Positions 42,435-51,054 of a stretch of 64,000 nucleotides of DNA are shown piece after piece. The stretch is from JABFXX01 sp036489755 (lineage in GTDB: Bacteria > Myxococcota_A > Polyangia > Haliangiales > Haliangiaceae): positions 124,001 to 188,000 of the forward strand of contig DASXFD010000093.1 of the NCBI GenBank assembly GCA_036489755.1, given 5' to 3'. Under the pieces are notes generated by a model. It ran no database searches. It saw only the letters and a list, made by a program, of their open reading frames with translations, and was not told the origin of the DNA. The stretch's first letter is position 1. Each line of letters begins with the position of its first letter. The position numbers were made by a program, and so were the translations under genes.

Positions 42435-43634
42435 GTGGACATGCCGGTCCAGGTGCATCACCGCGGGGATCGTGGAGTCGACGGGATTCTCCGGCTCATC
42501 GAGCTCGCCAGCCACGACGGGCCGCTCGAGACGATGCTGTCGGCGATGTGCGAGCAAGTCGCGGCGATCGCCGGCGTCGACGTCGCGAGCATCTACATCT
42601 GCGAGGACGACGCGCTCGTGATGCGCGGCAATCACGGCTTCGGCACGGACGCGCTCGGGACCACGCTCGGCGTCGGCGAGGGCATCACCGGGCTCGTCGC
42701 CGAGTGCATGCGGCCGATCTCGGCGGCGCACGCGTCGCGCGAGCCTGCGTTCAAGCCAGTGCCGGCGCTCGGCGAGGATCGCTTCCCGGTGTTCGTCGGC
42801 GTGCCGCTGATCGCGGGCGGGCTCGGCTCGGCCGGCGTGTTGGTCATGCAGCGCGCGAAGAAGCCGTTTTCCGACGACGAGGTCACGCTCGCCACCGCGC
42901 TCGGTGCGCCGATCACGCTCGCGATCGAGCGGCGGCGTGCGTCGGCGATCCGCGCCGCGCGGCTCGAAGGCCGCGGGTTCGGCGGCGGCGTCGTGCTCGG
43001 CCGCGCCGGCGTCGTGCCGACCTCGACGGCGATGACGTGGCACGCGTCATCGCCGAACGATCTCGATCGCGCGCTCGCGCGGCTGCGCGACGATCTCTCG
43101 CGCGCCGTCAACAAGCTCGGCGAGTCCGACGATCCGATCGTCGGCACCGCGCTCGATCGGTTCGCCCTCGTGCTCAGCGACGCGCGCCTGCGCGAGCGCT
43201 TGCTCGCGGCCGCCACCGAGCCCAACGGGCTGCGCGCCGTCGCCAAAGAGTATGCGCGCGCGCCGTATCGACTCGGCACCGACACGGATGCCGACATCGT
43301 CGTCGAGATCGAAGAGCTGTGCGTGCTGGTCGGCATCACCGCCGATGCGCGCGCGCAAACGCGGCCCGGCGCGATCTGGATCGCGGATCGCGTCGGCGTG
43401 TTCGTCGCGCTCGTGGCCGCGGCGCGCGGGGCCGCGGCGCTGCTCGCGTGCACGACGGTCTCGCCCGGCGCGGTCGCGATCGGCACCGCCGCGCGGTTGC
43501 CGCTCGTCGCAGAGGTCGCCGGCCTGTTCAGCTGGGCGCGCCCGGGCGACCTGCTCGCCGTCGACGGCACGAGCGGCATCGTGCTCGTTCATCCAGCTCC
43601 GAGCGACATCGAGCGGCTGCGCCGCGAGCGCTGA
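42435..43634 (+). CDS. GAF-domain protein fused to an EI-like (PtsP-type) fragment
   Basis: This 399-residue protein has an N-terminal GAF sensor domain (about 20-160, GNHGFGTDALGTTLGVGEG and GSAGVLVMQRAKK). The remainder resembles the N-terminal half of PTS enzyme I: GRGFGGGVVLGRAGVV, helical DDLSRAVNKLGESDDPIVG, then a swivel-like ARLPLVAEVAGLFSWARPGD. The expected phospho-histidine motif (TSHxAI) is absent, and the PEP-binding barrel is missing. It may therefore be a signalling protein derived from PtsP without phosphotransfer. GTG 42435 and ATG 42441 are equally plausible starts. It begins an apparent three-gene operon. Confidence 0.65.
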   Translation: MDMPVQVHHRGDRGVDGILRLIELASHDGPLETMLSAMCEQVAAIAGVDVASIYICEDDALVMRGNHGFGTDALGTTLGVGEGITGLVAECMRPISAAHASREPAFKPVPALGEDRFPVFVGVPLIAGGLGSAGVLVMQRAKKPFSDDEVTLATALGAPITLAIERRRASAIRAARLEGRGFGGGVVLGRAGVVPTSTAMTWHASSPNDLDRALARLRDDLSRAVNKLGESDDPIVGTALDRFALVLSDARLRERLLAAATEPNGLRAVAKEYARAPYRLGTDTDADIVVEIEELCVLVGITADARAQTRPGAIWIADRVGVFVALVAAARGAAALLACTTVSPGAVAIGTAARLPLVAEVAGLFSWARPGDLLAVDGTSGIVLVHPAPSDIERLRRER

Positions 43635-43642
43635 CCGTCTGC

Positions 43643-43654
43643 TACAAATAGATC
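43643..43654 (+). promoter_or_regulatory. AT-rich TACAAATAGATC before GTG 43655
   Basis: TACAAA sits 6 nt upstream of the GTG. The 20-nt gap between the GAF gene and this gene is therefore likely to contain a promoter, not only an operon spacer. Confidence 0.4.
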
Positions 43655-44086
43655 GTGGGCTATCGCGATGACGTCGATGCGCTGTACATGCGCGCGTCCG
43701 CGCTGGAGCGCGAGCTCGAGCGGGCGCAGGCCGAGATCGCCGAGCGCGACGCCGAGCTCGCCGCGATGCGCGCGCCGATTCGCCAATGGCGCGAAACGCC
43801 GCACCCGTTGCGCGATCTGCCCGCGGCCGAGACCACACTCTCGCAGCTGATCGATACGTTCGTGCAGCCACCGATGCCGGCGCCGAAGCCGAAACCGGCA
43901 AAGCCGAGCGCGCAGCGCGCCAGGTTGCTCGAGGCGACGCGCGATCGGCTCGTCGCGCTCGATCTCGAGTGCCTCGTGCTGGTCGGCGCGATCGTCGAGC
44001 AACTCGCGCTCGAGCCGGAGAGCCGCGACGAGCTCGGCGTGCGGCTGCGCGAGATCGTGCGCGAGATCGCCGAGAACCGCTCGTGA
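43655..44086 (+). CDS. Coiled-coil protein of unknown function
   Basis: This 143-residue protein has no enzymatic motif. Its N-terminal 45 residues form a heptad-like helix (ASALERELERAQAEIAERDA). A Pro/Lys linker (PPMPAPKPKPAKP, about 80-92) follows, and then a second helical region (QRARLLEATRDRLVALDLE). It begins at GTG and is translationally coupled to the next gene (GTGA). A cytoplasmic scaffold or partner of the neighbouring TPR-like protein is likely, on position alone. Confidence 0.6.
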   Translation: MGYRDDVDALYMRASALERELERAQAEIAERDAELAAMRAPIRQWRETPHPLRDLPAAETTLSQLIDTFVQPPMPAPKPKPAKPSAQRARLLEATRDRLVALDLECLVLVGAIVEQLALEPESRDELGVRLREIVREIAENRS

Positions 44087-44508
44087 TCGACGAGCCGTCG
44101 GCGCTGCTCGCGGAGGCGCGCAGCGCGTTCGAGCGCGGCGATCGCACGCGTGCCGCCGAGCTCGTCGAGCGCGCACTCGTGCAGCTCGACGGCGTCGAAA
44201 GCTCCGCGGAGCTGTGCGAGCGCTTCGCGTCGCGCCTCGTGATGCTCGACGACTTCGCGCGCGCCGAGCCGTTCATGCGCCGCGCGATCGAGCTCGAGTC
44301 CGCGCGCGAGCCGATCTCGCCGATCGTGCTCGGCACGCGACACATGTTCTACGCGCAGCACCTGCACGCGGCCCGGCGATTTCGCGAAGCAGCGCATCAC
44401 GCGAGCGAAGGCGTCGCGTGGTACGCGAAAGGCTGCGCGCCCGGCGATCGCGAGCTCGCGTTCGTACGCGCCGATGCCGCGCGCATCGTCGCGAGCCACT
44501 GGCCGTAA
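44083..44508 (+). CDS. TPR-like helical protein
   Basis: This 141-residue protein is made of three to four TPR-like helical hairpins (LLAEARSAFERGDRTRAAEL, FARAEPFMRRAIELE and FREAAHHASEGVAWY). It has no signal peptide and probably mediates protein contacts. It starts at GTG 44083 overlapping the coiled-coil gene's stop, and a 99-nt gap separates it from the lipoprotein gene. Confidence 0.6.
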   Translation: MIDEPSALLAEARSAFERGDRTRAAELVERALVQLDGVESSAELCERFASRLVMLDDFARAEPFMRRAIELESAREPISPIVLGTRHMFYAQHLHAARRFREAAHHASEGVAWYAKGCAPGDRELAFVRADAARIVASHWP

Positions 44509-44595
44509 CGAGCGCGAACCGTGCGAGCGATTGCACATCGCGTGCAGTCGGCGATTGCTCGCGCTGTGAGCGACTTTCGCGGCGAGCGCGCGTGT

Positions 44596-44601
44596 TAGCG
44601 T
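44596..44601 (+). promoter_or_regulatory. TAGCGT -10-like hexamer, 6 nt before ATG 44608
   Basis: The string GTTAGCGTGCGCGC before the ATG is identical to the one before GTG 3715. Confidence 0.5.
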
Positions 44602-44607
44602 GCGCGC

Positions 44608-45486
44608 ATGAGGGGCATGGCATCGATCTGCGCCGTCGTGATGCTTGCTTCGATCGCGTGTGCGCCGCAACGGCGAGGCGCCGTCGGCGACGACGACGAC
44701 TCCGGCGGCACCGACGCGAACGGCACCGGCGGCAGCAACGGCTCGAACAGCAACTGCGGCTCGGGCGCCGAGTTCGTGTACACGATCGACGAGTTCACGA
44801 ATCAGCTGTCGCGATTCGATCCGATGACGAAGACGTTCACGGATCTCGGCGCGCTGTCGTGCAATCAAGGCACGGCGACGCCGTTCTCGATGGGCGTCGA
44901 TCGCAACACCGTCGCGTGGGTGCTGTACGACTCCGGCACGCTCTATCACGTCGATATCAACAACGGGCTCGCGTGCACGCCGACGACGTGGGCGTCGTCG
45001 ATGGGCCTCACCGTGTTCGGCATGGGTTTCTCGACGGATACGGTCGGCGGCCAGACCGACTCGCTGTTCGTCGGCGGCGGCGCGCAACAAGAGGAGTCGT
45101 CGTACTCGCTCGCGAAGATCAACACGGCGACGATGACCGCGCAGATCGTCGGCTCCGAGCCAGATCTTCCGGAGATGACCGGTAACTCGAACGCCGAGCT
45201 GTGGGGCTTCATCCCCGCAGACACGTCGGCGCGCGTCGTCCAGTTCGACAAGACGAACGGCTCGGTGATCACCAGCTTCGACGAGCCTACGCTCGCCGGC
45301 ACGACGAACGGCTACGCGTTCGCGCACTGGGGCGGCGACTACTGGGTGTTCATCAGCACGCAAGCGATGACGACCGTCTATCAGGTCGATCACACGAGCG
45401 GCGCGATCACGAGCACGACGCCGGCTCCCGGCCGCACCGTCGTCGGCGCGGGCGTGTCGACCTGCGCGCCGACCGTCATTCAATAG
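44608..45486 (+). CDS. Lipoprotein, beta-propeller-like
   Basis: This 292-residue predicted lipoprotein has signal MASICAVVMLASIAC, then an Asp-rich and Gly/Ser-rich spacer. The core (60-285) shows four-stranded blade-like repeats with FVYTIDEFTNQLSRFDPMTK, VAWVLYDSGTLYHVDINNG and DYWVFISTQAMTTVYQVD, resembling PQQ/WD-like propellers but with no family match I can name. It may bind ligands or partners at the surface. It is preceded by an exact duplicate of the GTTAGCGTGCGCGC element seen before the gene at 2927-3715. Confidence 0.65.
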   Translation: MRGMASICAVVMLASIACAPQRRGAVGDDDDSGGTDANGTGGSNGSNSNCGSGAEFVYTIDEFTNQLSRFDPMTKTFTDLGALSCNQGTATPFSMGVDRNTVAWVLYDSGTLYHVDINNGLACTPTTWASSMGLTVFGMGFSTDTVGGQTDSLFVGGGAQQEESSYSLAKINTATMTAQIVGSEPDLPEMTGNSNAELWGFIPADTSARVVQFDKTNGSVITSFDEPTLAGTTNGYAFAHWGGDYWVFISTQAMTTVYQVDHTSGAITSTTPAPGRTVVGAGVSTCAPTVIQ

Positions 45487-45493
45487 GGCGTCG

Positions 45494-47017
45494 TTACTCG
45501 ACCGCGCCGTGACAGAACCAGCGGTGGCGGCCGCGATCGAAGTAGACCCACAAGCAATCGCCGCGCACGAGCGACGCGTAGTGATACTCGCGCCGGAGCT
45601 CGTGCGCCCACCAGCCGCCCGACACGACGTATGGCCCGTCGATGCGCACGATCGCGCCTTGCTCGAGCCCGGAGAGCAGCCAGCCGTCGTCGCGCACGTG
45701 GCGCGATTGCGGCGGCAGCACCTGCGGCTTGGTGTGCAAGCGACGGACGAGCGGACGCACGAGCTTGGGCTCGGGCGAAGCCGGCACGACCTCGGCGAGC
45801 GGCTCCCAGCCGAAGCTCGCTTCGGGCAAGTGGCCGTCGCGCAGCACGGCGCGCACGACCGCACCGTCGCCGAGCTCGGCACGCACCCGCGCGAGCGCTT
45901 CGTTGGCGGCGCGTAGATCGCGGCGCGGCCGCGCGGCGAACATCGCGAGCTGCTCGTGGCTCGCCGGCACGTCGTCGGCCCACACGCGCGCGCCGTGCAC
46001 CGGCGACGATGGCGGCGAGCCGGTCAGGCGCAGGTGGACGAGCCGCACGAGCGAGCGCGGATCGAGCGTGGGCGCGGCGGGCTTGATGCATTCGGCGCGC
46101 GTTTCGGTATCGCCGACCGCGTGGCGCAGCACGAGCTCGACGTGCAGCGCGACGAGCGCACGGCCGCGATCGGCGAGCCGTTCGAGCAAGCGCTCGATCG
46201 CGGGCCGCAGCACGAACACGAGCTGCTCGGTATCGGCGATGTCGTCGTCGAGCACGATGCGTTCGTCGGGCGCTTCGGGCGGCGCGACCGGCACGAGCGG
46301 ATCCCAGCGTTCGCCGGCGGCGAGCTGATAGAGATGATACGCGTCGGCGCCGAAGCGCTCGAGGATGCCGCCGCCGGGCAGCCGCACCATCTGGCCCAGC
46401 GTCGTCACGCCGAGCCGCGCGAGCGCGTCGCGCAGCTTCGGATCGATGTCGAGGCGTGCGAGTGGCACGGCGGCGGCTGCCGCGCGCTCGTCGGCGTCGC
46501 TCGTCATGATCGTGACGCCGGTGCGCTTCACGCGGGCCAGCGCGTACGTCGCGAACCGCGAGAACCCGACGACGATCGCGCCGACCAAGCCGAGCTTTGC
46601 GATCGCCCGCTGGATCGCAGCGCCCCAGCTCGGCGCCTTGAAGTCGACGCGCGCGAGGCCGTCGCCGTCGAGCCAGAACGTGCCGGGCTCGCCGCCGTCG
46701 CGCAGACACGACGGCTCGACGCGCGGCGAGCACGCGTGCAGTGCGGTGCGCAGCTCGACGACGGCCGCGTCGATCGATGCTTGCGGCACGACGCGCGCGC
46801 GCAGCTTGTTGTAGAGGCCGAGCGCGTGCGCGTAGCGCTGGCCCGGCAACACGCCCGCGGCACGCGCTCGCTCGCACGCCCACAGCACGATCCCCTGCGG
46901 CCGATCCTCGTCGATGACGACGGTCGCGTGACGGCGCAGCTCGGGCTCGGCTCGCCACGCGAGCTGGAGCGGCAACGCCGGAAGGTCGACACACGCGACG
47001 ATCGTCCTCTCTGGCAC
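45494..47017 (-). CDS. imuB: ImuB, Y-family DNA polymerase homologue
   Basis: ImuB is the catalytically inactive Y-family protein that docks ImuA and DnaE2 onto the beta clamp during SOS mutagenesis. The 507-residue product starts RTIVACVDLPALPLQLAW and has the ImuB C-terminal WWAHELRREYHYASLVRG and WFCHGAVE blocks. Where active Y-family polymerases carry an SxDE signature, I see FWLDGDG, consistent with loss of catalysis in ImuB. GTG 47017 is the start and directly abuts a CTG-N10-CAG SOS box. The fused ABC transporter gene lies 28 nt upstream on the same strand. Confidence 0.9.
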   Translation of the reverse strand: MPERTIVACVDLPALPLQLAWRAEPELRRHATVVIDEDRPQGIVLWACERARAAGVLPGQRYAHALGLYNKLRARVVPQASIDAAVVELRTALHACSPRVEPSCLRDGGEPGTFWLDGDGLARVDFKAPSWGAAIQRAIAKLGLVGAIVVGFSRFATYALARVKRTGVTIMTSDADERAAAAAVPLARLDIDPKLRDALARLGVTTLGQMVRLPGGGILERFGADAYHLYQLAAGERWDPLVPVAPPEAPDERIVLDDDIADTEQLVFVLRPAIERLLERLADRGRALVALHVELVLRHAVGDTETRAECIKPAAPTLDPRSLVRLVHLRLTGSPPSSPVHGARVWADDVPASHEQLAMFAARPRRDLRAANEALARVRAELGDGAVVRAVLRDGHLPEASFGWEPLAEVVPASPEPKLVRPLVRRLHTKPQVLPPQSRHVRDDGWLLSGLEQGAIVRIDGPYVVSGGWWAHELRREYHYASLVRGDCLWVYFDRGRHRWFCHGAVE

Positions 47018-47032
47018 TGTGCAGATGTTCAG
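47017..47032 (-). promoter_or_regulatory. Candidate LexA/SOS box at the imuB start
   Basis: The plus strand reads CTGTGCAGATGTTCAG, a perfect CTG-N10-CAG, which on the minus strand is CTGAACATCTGCACAG. It overlaps the first base of GTG 47017 and shares the CTGAAC core with the imuA site. Confidence 0.5.
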
Positions 47033-47045
47033 TCAGGCGCATCAT

Positions 47046-48590
47046 CTATGTCAACCGGAAGACGATCTCCACCGTGACCAGCTCCCACGCGACGATCCAC
47101 AGCGTGCACGCGACCACGCTCGCGGTCATCCCGCGCGTGACTGCATCGGCGTCGGGCTTGCTCGCGCCGCCTTTCGCGACGACGTCGCTCGCGATTCCCC
47201 ACGCGTAGATCCACGCGAGAAAGATCGCGCGCACGGCGTAGCGCAGTCGCTCCGGCCGCGGATCGACGAGATCTCCGGTGAGCAACTGCCACGCGTGCGG
47301 CACGCCATATGCGCGGCACACCAGCATGCCGCCGGCGATCATGCCGAGCGCGAACAGCGCGGCAACGGCGAGATACGCGATCGCGATCGCCGCGAACGCC
47401 GGCGCCCACAAATACGCGCGGCGATCGACGCCGAGCGCATCGAGCGCGAGCGTCTGCTTGGTGAGCCCCATCGAGCCGAGCCACGCGTTCGTCGCGCTGC
47501 CCGACGCGGCGACGAACAGCAGCGCCGACAACGCCGGCGCGAGCGCGACGACGTGACTGCCGCCGATCTGCTCGAGCAGCGCGTCGGGCCGCACGCCCGC
47601 GCCGCCGACCTTGCTGATCACGAACAGCACGGTGTAGCCGATCAGCGTCGACACGATCGCGTAGAACGCGAGCGGGCGCACGAGCGTCTGCGCGAGCACG
47701 CGCCATGCGATCGCGAAGAACTCACCGGGATATCGGGCGAGCTGGCCGGGCACGCGCGCGAGCGCCGAGGCCGCGACGCCGAACGGCGCGACGAGCCGGC
47801 CGAGGTTCATGCGCCGGCGCTTCGGCGTGCCTTTCGGCGCGGCCGCATCGCCGTGCTGCTCGATGTGCGCGACGAGCGCGGCTTCGAGCTCCACGAGCCA
47901 TTTGCCGCGATCTTCGGCCGCGTGATCTTCGAGCGCGCCCGGCCAGCGATCGGCGAACAGCGGCACGAGCGTGCGATCGGCGAGCGACAGCATCATCAAG
48001 CGATCGGCGATGCCGGCTGCGAGCGCCACGTCGTGCGTGACGACGATCGCCGAGATGCCGAGCGCCTTGACTTGCGCGCGCACGAGCCGCGCGAGCTCGC
48101 GCACGCGATGCGGATCGAGGCCGACCGATGGCTCGTCGAGAAACAGCAGCGCTCGCTTGCTCGCGAGCACGCGCGCGACCGCGACGCGCTGCGCCTGGCC
48201 GCCCGAGAGCTGGCCGACCGGCGCGTGCTCGAGCTCCGGATCGAGCCCGACCTTCTCGAGCCAGTCGCGAGGCGTTTCACTCGACTTCGCATGTCGCAGC
48301 GCGATCGAAATATTCCCGCCGACGTCGAGGTGATCGAACAACGCGCCGCGCTGCGGAACCAAGCCGAGCTGACCGCGATCGAGATCGAGCTCGGCGGCGA
48401 CGACCTCGAAGCCGGATGCCACGAGCTCGGCGCGCTCGAACAACACGCGCGCGAACGTGGACTTGCCGGCGCCCGAGCCGCCGAGCAACACGACGACCTC
48501 ACCCGGTGCGACGTCGAGATCGACGCCGTCGATCAGCGCGCGCCCGTCGGGGAGCACGACGCGGAGCCCGCGCACCCGGAGCGTCGACAC
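47046..48590 (-). CDS. Fused MlaF-MlaE-type ABC transporter
   Basis: This 514-residue protein joins an ABC ATPase to an MlaE-type permease. Residues 1-235 hold GGSGAGKST, QLSGGQAQRVAVARVL and LLFLDEPSVGLD. After a linker rich in Lys/Arg (about 255-275), residues 280-514 resemble MlaE with VVALAPALSALLFVAASGSA and ALDALGVDRRAYLWAPAF. The Mla family moves phospholipids between the membranes. The normal arrangement is separate ATPase and permease genes with MlaD and MlaC nearby, none of which is seen here. GTG 48590 is fixed by a TACCGT hexamer 6 nt upstream. Confidence 0.83.
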   Translation of the reverse strand: MSTLRVRGLRVVLPDGRALIDGVDLDVAPGEVVVLLGGSGAGKSTFARVLFERAELVASGFEVVAAELDLDRGQLGLVPQRGALFDHLDVGGNISIALRHAKSSETPRDWLEKVGLDPELEHAPVGQLSGGQAQRVAVARVLASKRALLFLDEPSVGLDPHRVRELARLVRAQVKALGISAIVVTHDVALAAGIADRLMMLSLADRTLVPLFADRWPGALEDHAAEDRGKWLVELEAALVAHIEQHGDAAAPKGTPKRRRMNLGRLVAPFGVAASALARVPGQLARYPGEFFAIAWRVLAQTLVRPLAFYAIVSTLIGYTVLFVISKVGGAGVRPDALLEQIGGSHVVALAPALSALLFVAASGSATNAWLGSMGLTKQTLALDALGVDRRAYLWAPAFAAIAIAYLAVAALFALGMIAGGMLVCRAYGVPHAWQLLTGDLVDPRPERLRYAVRAIFLAWIYAWGIASDVVAKGGASKPDADAVTRGMTASVVACTLWIVAWELVTVEIVFRLT

Positions 48591-48596
48591 GCGCGC

Positions 48597-48602
48597 ACGG
48601 TA
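48597..48602 (-). promoter_or_regulatory. TACCGT -10-like hexamer, 6 nt before GTG 48590
   Basis: Matches the RAYT promoter's -10 in sequence and distance to the start codon. Confidence 0.5.
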
Positions 48603-48740
48603 GCATCGGACACCGTCGAGCCGACGGCGTTGCACGCGTTTCTCCGGGAACCGAGCGCGCGCGCCGCTGTCTGATTCTTCGACCACGACGCGTGCTGCTG
48701 GACAAGCAGCTCGCCGGTCGCTGGACGGAGGTCTGCCTAC

Positions 48741-50468
48741 ATGTCTCGCCCAATGCTTCCAAATCCGATGACCGCAAGCCAGGCGTACGCCGGGCGCGCA
48801 GCACTGCCGCAGGCAGTGCGGAGTGAGATCGACGAACCCATCGGCGCGAAGTCGATCGAGGTCGCCGCGATGCTCGGCGACTCGGTCGTCGACGTGAAGC
48901 ACTGCATCGATCCGAAGAGCGGCACGATCACGCGCACCACGATCGCGTGGCTCGTGATCGCCGCCGCGATGGCCGTCACGGTCGCGGTCGCGTTCGCGGT
49001 GAGCGTGCACGTCGCCGCACAGAACCAGCACGACCTCACCGTGTGGACGCACGTGCTGAAGCGGCCGGCCTACGCGTTCCGCGCGCACTCGCTCGGCTCT
49101 GCCTACGATGCCGTCGTGTTCGGTGGCCTCGTGCTCGCGCTCGTTGCCGCGGGCGTCGGTCTCGCACGCCTGCTCGCCGAGCGACGCACGCCGTTCTATC
49201 GGATCGGCACCGCGCCCGGCGTGCAGCTCGCGACCAGCGACGCGCCTGCGGCCGACTTTCCATTGATCGCGCCATCGGCCGACGGCGATGACTTCGTGTT
49301 GACGTACGCGGCCGGCATCGTCGGCGAGCTCGCGATCGACGGCGCGTCGATACCGCTTGCCGAGCTCGCGGCGTCGCGCGGCAAGCCGTCGGCGCGCGTC
49401 GCCGGTGCGATCGAGCTGCCGATTCCGGCGCACGCGAAGATCCGCGCGCGAGCGGGCCGCACGTCATTCGTGATCTCCGCCGTGCCCGCGCCGCGCCGTC
49501 ACACCGCGCCGCTGACCGTCGACAATCGCGTCGCCGCGTACTTCGGCGGCTCGCTGTTCGCGCACATGCTCGTGCTCGGCCTGCTCGCGCAGATCCCCGA
49601 CGAGGACAGCAGCGCATCGATCGACCTCGACAGCTACGAGCTCGCCGGGATCGAGGCGTCGATGACGACAAACGAGGTGGCGCCGCCTCCTCCGACCGAG
49701 GGCGACACCGCGGGCACGGGTGGCAGCCAAGGTGCCGCGATGGCGCTCGAAGAAGGCGCGGCCGGGAAGCCCGGTGCCACGACACATGGCCGGATGACGA
49801 TCGAGAACCGTCATGCCGCTCCGCAGATGTCGCGCTCCGAAGCGATCGAGATCGCGCGGCACGAGGGCATCCTCGGCTCGCTGAGCGCCGATTCGTTCAA
49901 GGGCATCACCGGCGACATCACGAGCGGCTTCGACGACGCGACGATCTACGGCGCGTACGACGGCGCACCCGGCGAAGCGCGCGGCACGTTCGGCTTCGGG
50001 TTGTCGGGCAACGGTCCGGGCGCCGGCGGCACCGGCTGGGGCACGATCGCGAGCGGCAGCTACGGCACGATCGGCTCGGGCCACGGCACCGGTGATGGTT
50101 ACGGCGTCGACGGCGGCAGCGGCCACGGTTTGCGCCACCACACCGCTGGAGTGCCGCGCCCGATCATCGGGCAGCCCGACGGCGTCCAGGACGGCCGCGA
50201 CGTGATCCGTCGCTACATCCAGCGCAACCTGTCGAAGATCACGTACTGCTACGAGAAGCAGCTGCTCGCGAAGCCGACGATCGCCGGCGAGGTCGTCGTG
50301 CAGTTCTTCCTGTCGGAGACCGGCAAGGCCAGCGCCGCGGTCGGCCAGGGCTTCGACCCGACCGTCGCGAGCTGCGTGGCCGACGTGATCGACAACATCG
50401 AGTTCCCGCGGATGCCGTCGAGCGCGACCGTGCGCTACCCGTTCACGTTCCGCGCGCCGGCCCGGTGA
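48741..50468 (+). CDS. AgmX/PglI C-terminal domain protein (TonB-like)
   Basis: This 575-residue membrane protein carries two N-terminal hydrophobic helices (about 70-95 and 128-146) and an FHA-like or beta domain around 155-250. A third helix near 270 is followed by a Gly-rich linker with repeats of GxGxG (about 405-450). The conserved AgmX/PglI C-terminal domain (480-575) has VIRRYIQRNLSKITYCYEKQ and VVQFFLSETGKASAAVGQGF. These domains belong to myxobacterial gliding/trafficking (Glt/Agm) complexes and resemble TonB C-termini. It has a Shine-Dalgarno-like GGAGG and stands alone. Its 3' end overlaps the convergent GNAT gene by 26 nt. Confidence 0.85.
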   Translation: MSRPMLPNPMTASQAYAGRAALPQAVRSEIDEPIGAKSIEVAAMLGDSVVDVKHCIDPKSGTITRTTIAWLVIAAAMAVTVAVAFAVSVHVAAQNQHDLTVWTHVLKRPAYAFRAHSLGSAYDAVVFGGLVLALVAAGVGLARLLAERRTPFYRIGTAPGVQLATSDAPAADFPLIAPSADGDDFVLTYAAGIVGELAIDGASIPLAELAASRGKPSARVAGAIELPIPAHAKIRARAGRTSFVISAVPAPRRHTAPLTVDNRVAAYFGGSLFAHMLVLGLLAQIPDEDSSASIDLDSYELAGIEASMTTNEVAPPPPTEGDTAGTGGSQGAAMALEEGAAGKPGATTHGRMTIENRHAAPQMSRSEAIEIARHEGILGSLSADSFKGITGDITSGFDDATIYGAYDGAPGEARGTFGFGLSGNGPGAGGTGWGTIASGSYGTIGSGHGTGDGYGVDGGSGHGLRHHTAGVPRPIIGQPDGVQDGRDVIRRYIQRNLSKITYCYEKQLLAKPTIAGEVVVQFFLSETGKASAAVGQGFDPTVASCVADVIDNIEFPRMPSSATVRYPFTFRAPAR

Positions 50469-50970
50469 GCCGCGCCATCACGAAGTCGTCGAGAAACGCG
50501 TCGCCTTCGCGAATGAAGGCGGCGCGTTTGCCTTCGATCGAGAAGCCGAGCTTCTGATAGAGCGCGATCGCGGCGGCGTTGCGCGCGTAGACGTAGAGCT
50601 CGACCCGCAAGAAGCTGTTCGCATCGGCCCACTCGATCGCCGCGCGCAGCAGCGCTTCGCCGATGCCGCGCCGGCGATGACTCGCCGCGACCGACATGCC
50701 GAGCGTCGCGACGTGTGCGACCGCGCGCCGGCTCGAGATCGCTTTGATCGTGAGCTCGCCCGCGAGCGCATCACCGTCGATCGCGACGAGCAACGCGCTG
50801 CGCGTCGAGCCCTTCTGCGCTTCGATCAGCTCGCGCTCGTCTTCCGGCGTGAGCGTGATCTCGTCGGGTGCGAGCGGGATGTCGATCGACGGCTCGGCGG
50901 CGAGCGCCTTCAAATGCGCGACGAGCGCGGCGGCGTCGCTCGGCCTCGCGTGACGGACGGTGACGGTCAT
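50443..50970 (-). CDS. GNAT-family N-acetyltransferase (RimI-like)
   Basis: This 175-residue acetyltransferase has the GNAT hallmarks: VTVRHARPSDAAALVAHLK, LGMSVAASHRRRGIGEALLR with the RRRGIG acetyl-CoA loop, and LYQKLGFSIEGKRAA. The substrate is unknown. ATG 50970 is supported by a TATCGT hexamer 7 nt upstream (50978-50983). A GTG nine nt upstream is an alternative. It shares the 84-nt divergent gap with the metallopeptidase-like gene. Confidence 0.85.
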   Translation of the reverse strand: MTVTVRHARPSDAAALVAHLKALAAEPSIDIPLAPDEITLTPEDERELIEAQKGSTRSALLVAIDGDALAGELTIKAISSRRAVAHVATLGMSVAASHRRRGIGEALLRAAIEWADANSFLRVELYVYARNAAAIALYQKLGFSIEGKRAAFIREGDAFLDDFVMARLTGPARGT

Positions 50971-51054
50971 CGCCGCCACGATACACCGGTCGCAACAGCG
51001 ACCTTGGGTGCAAAACTACGCGCAACGCCTCGCGTTTCTCGCTGTCTCGCTGCC

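Noticed and set aside
44521..44595. Direct repeats of GCGATTGC as a regulatory element before the 44608 lipoprotein gene
   Set aside because: Only two short copies, 8 bp, in a GC-rich context. Could be chance, and no similar pattern was confirmed at other genes.
47019..48674. 551-codon open frame on the plus strand opposite the fused ABC transporter
   Set aside because: Shadow frame without motifs; the ABC signature on the minus strand decides.
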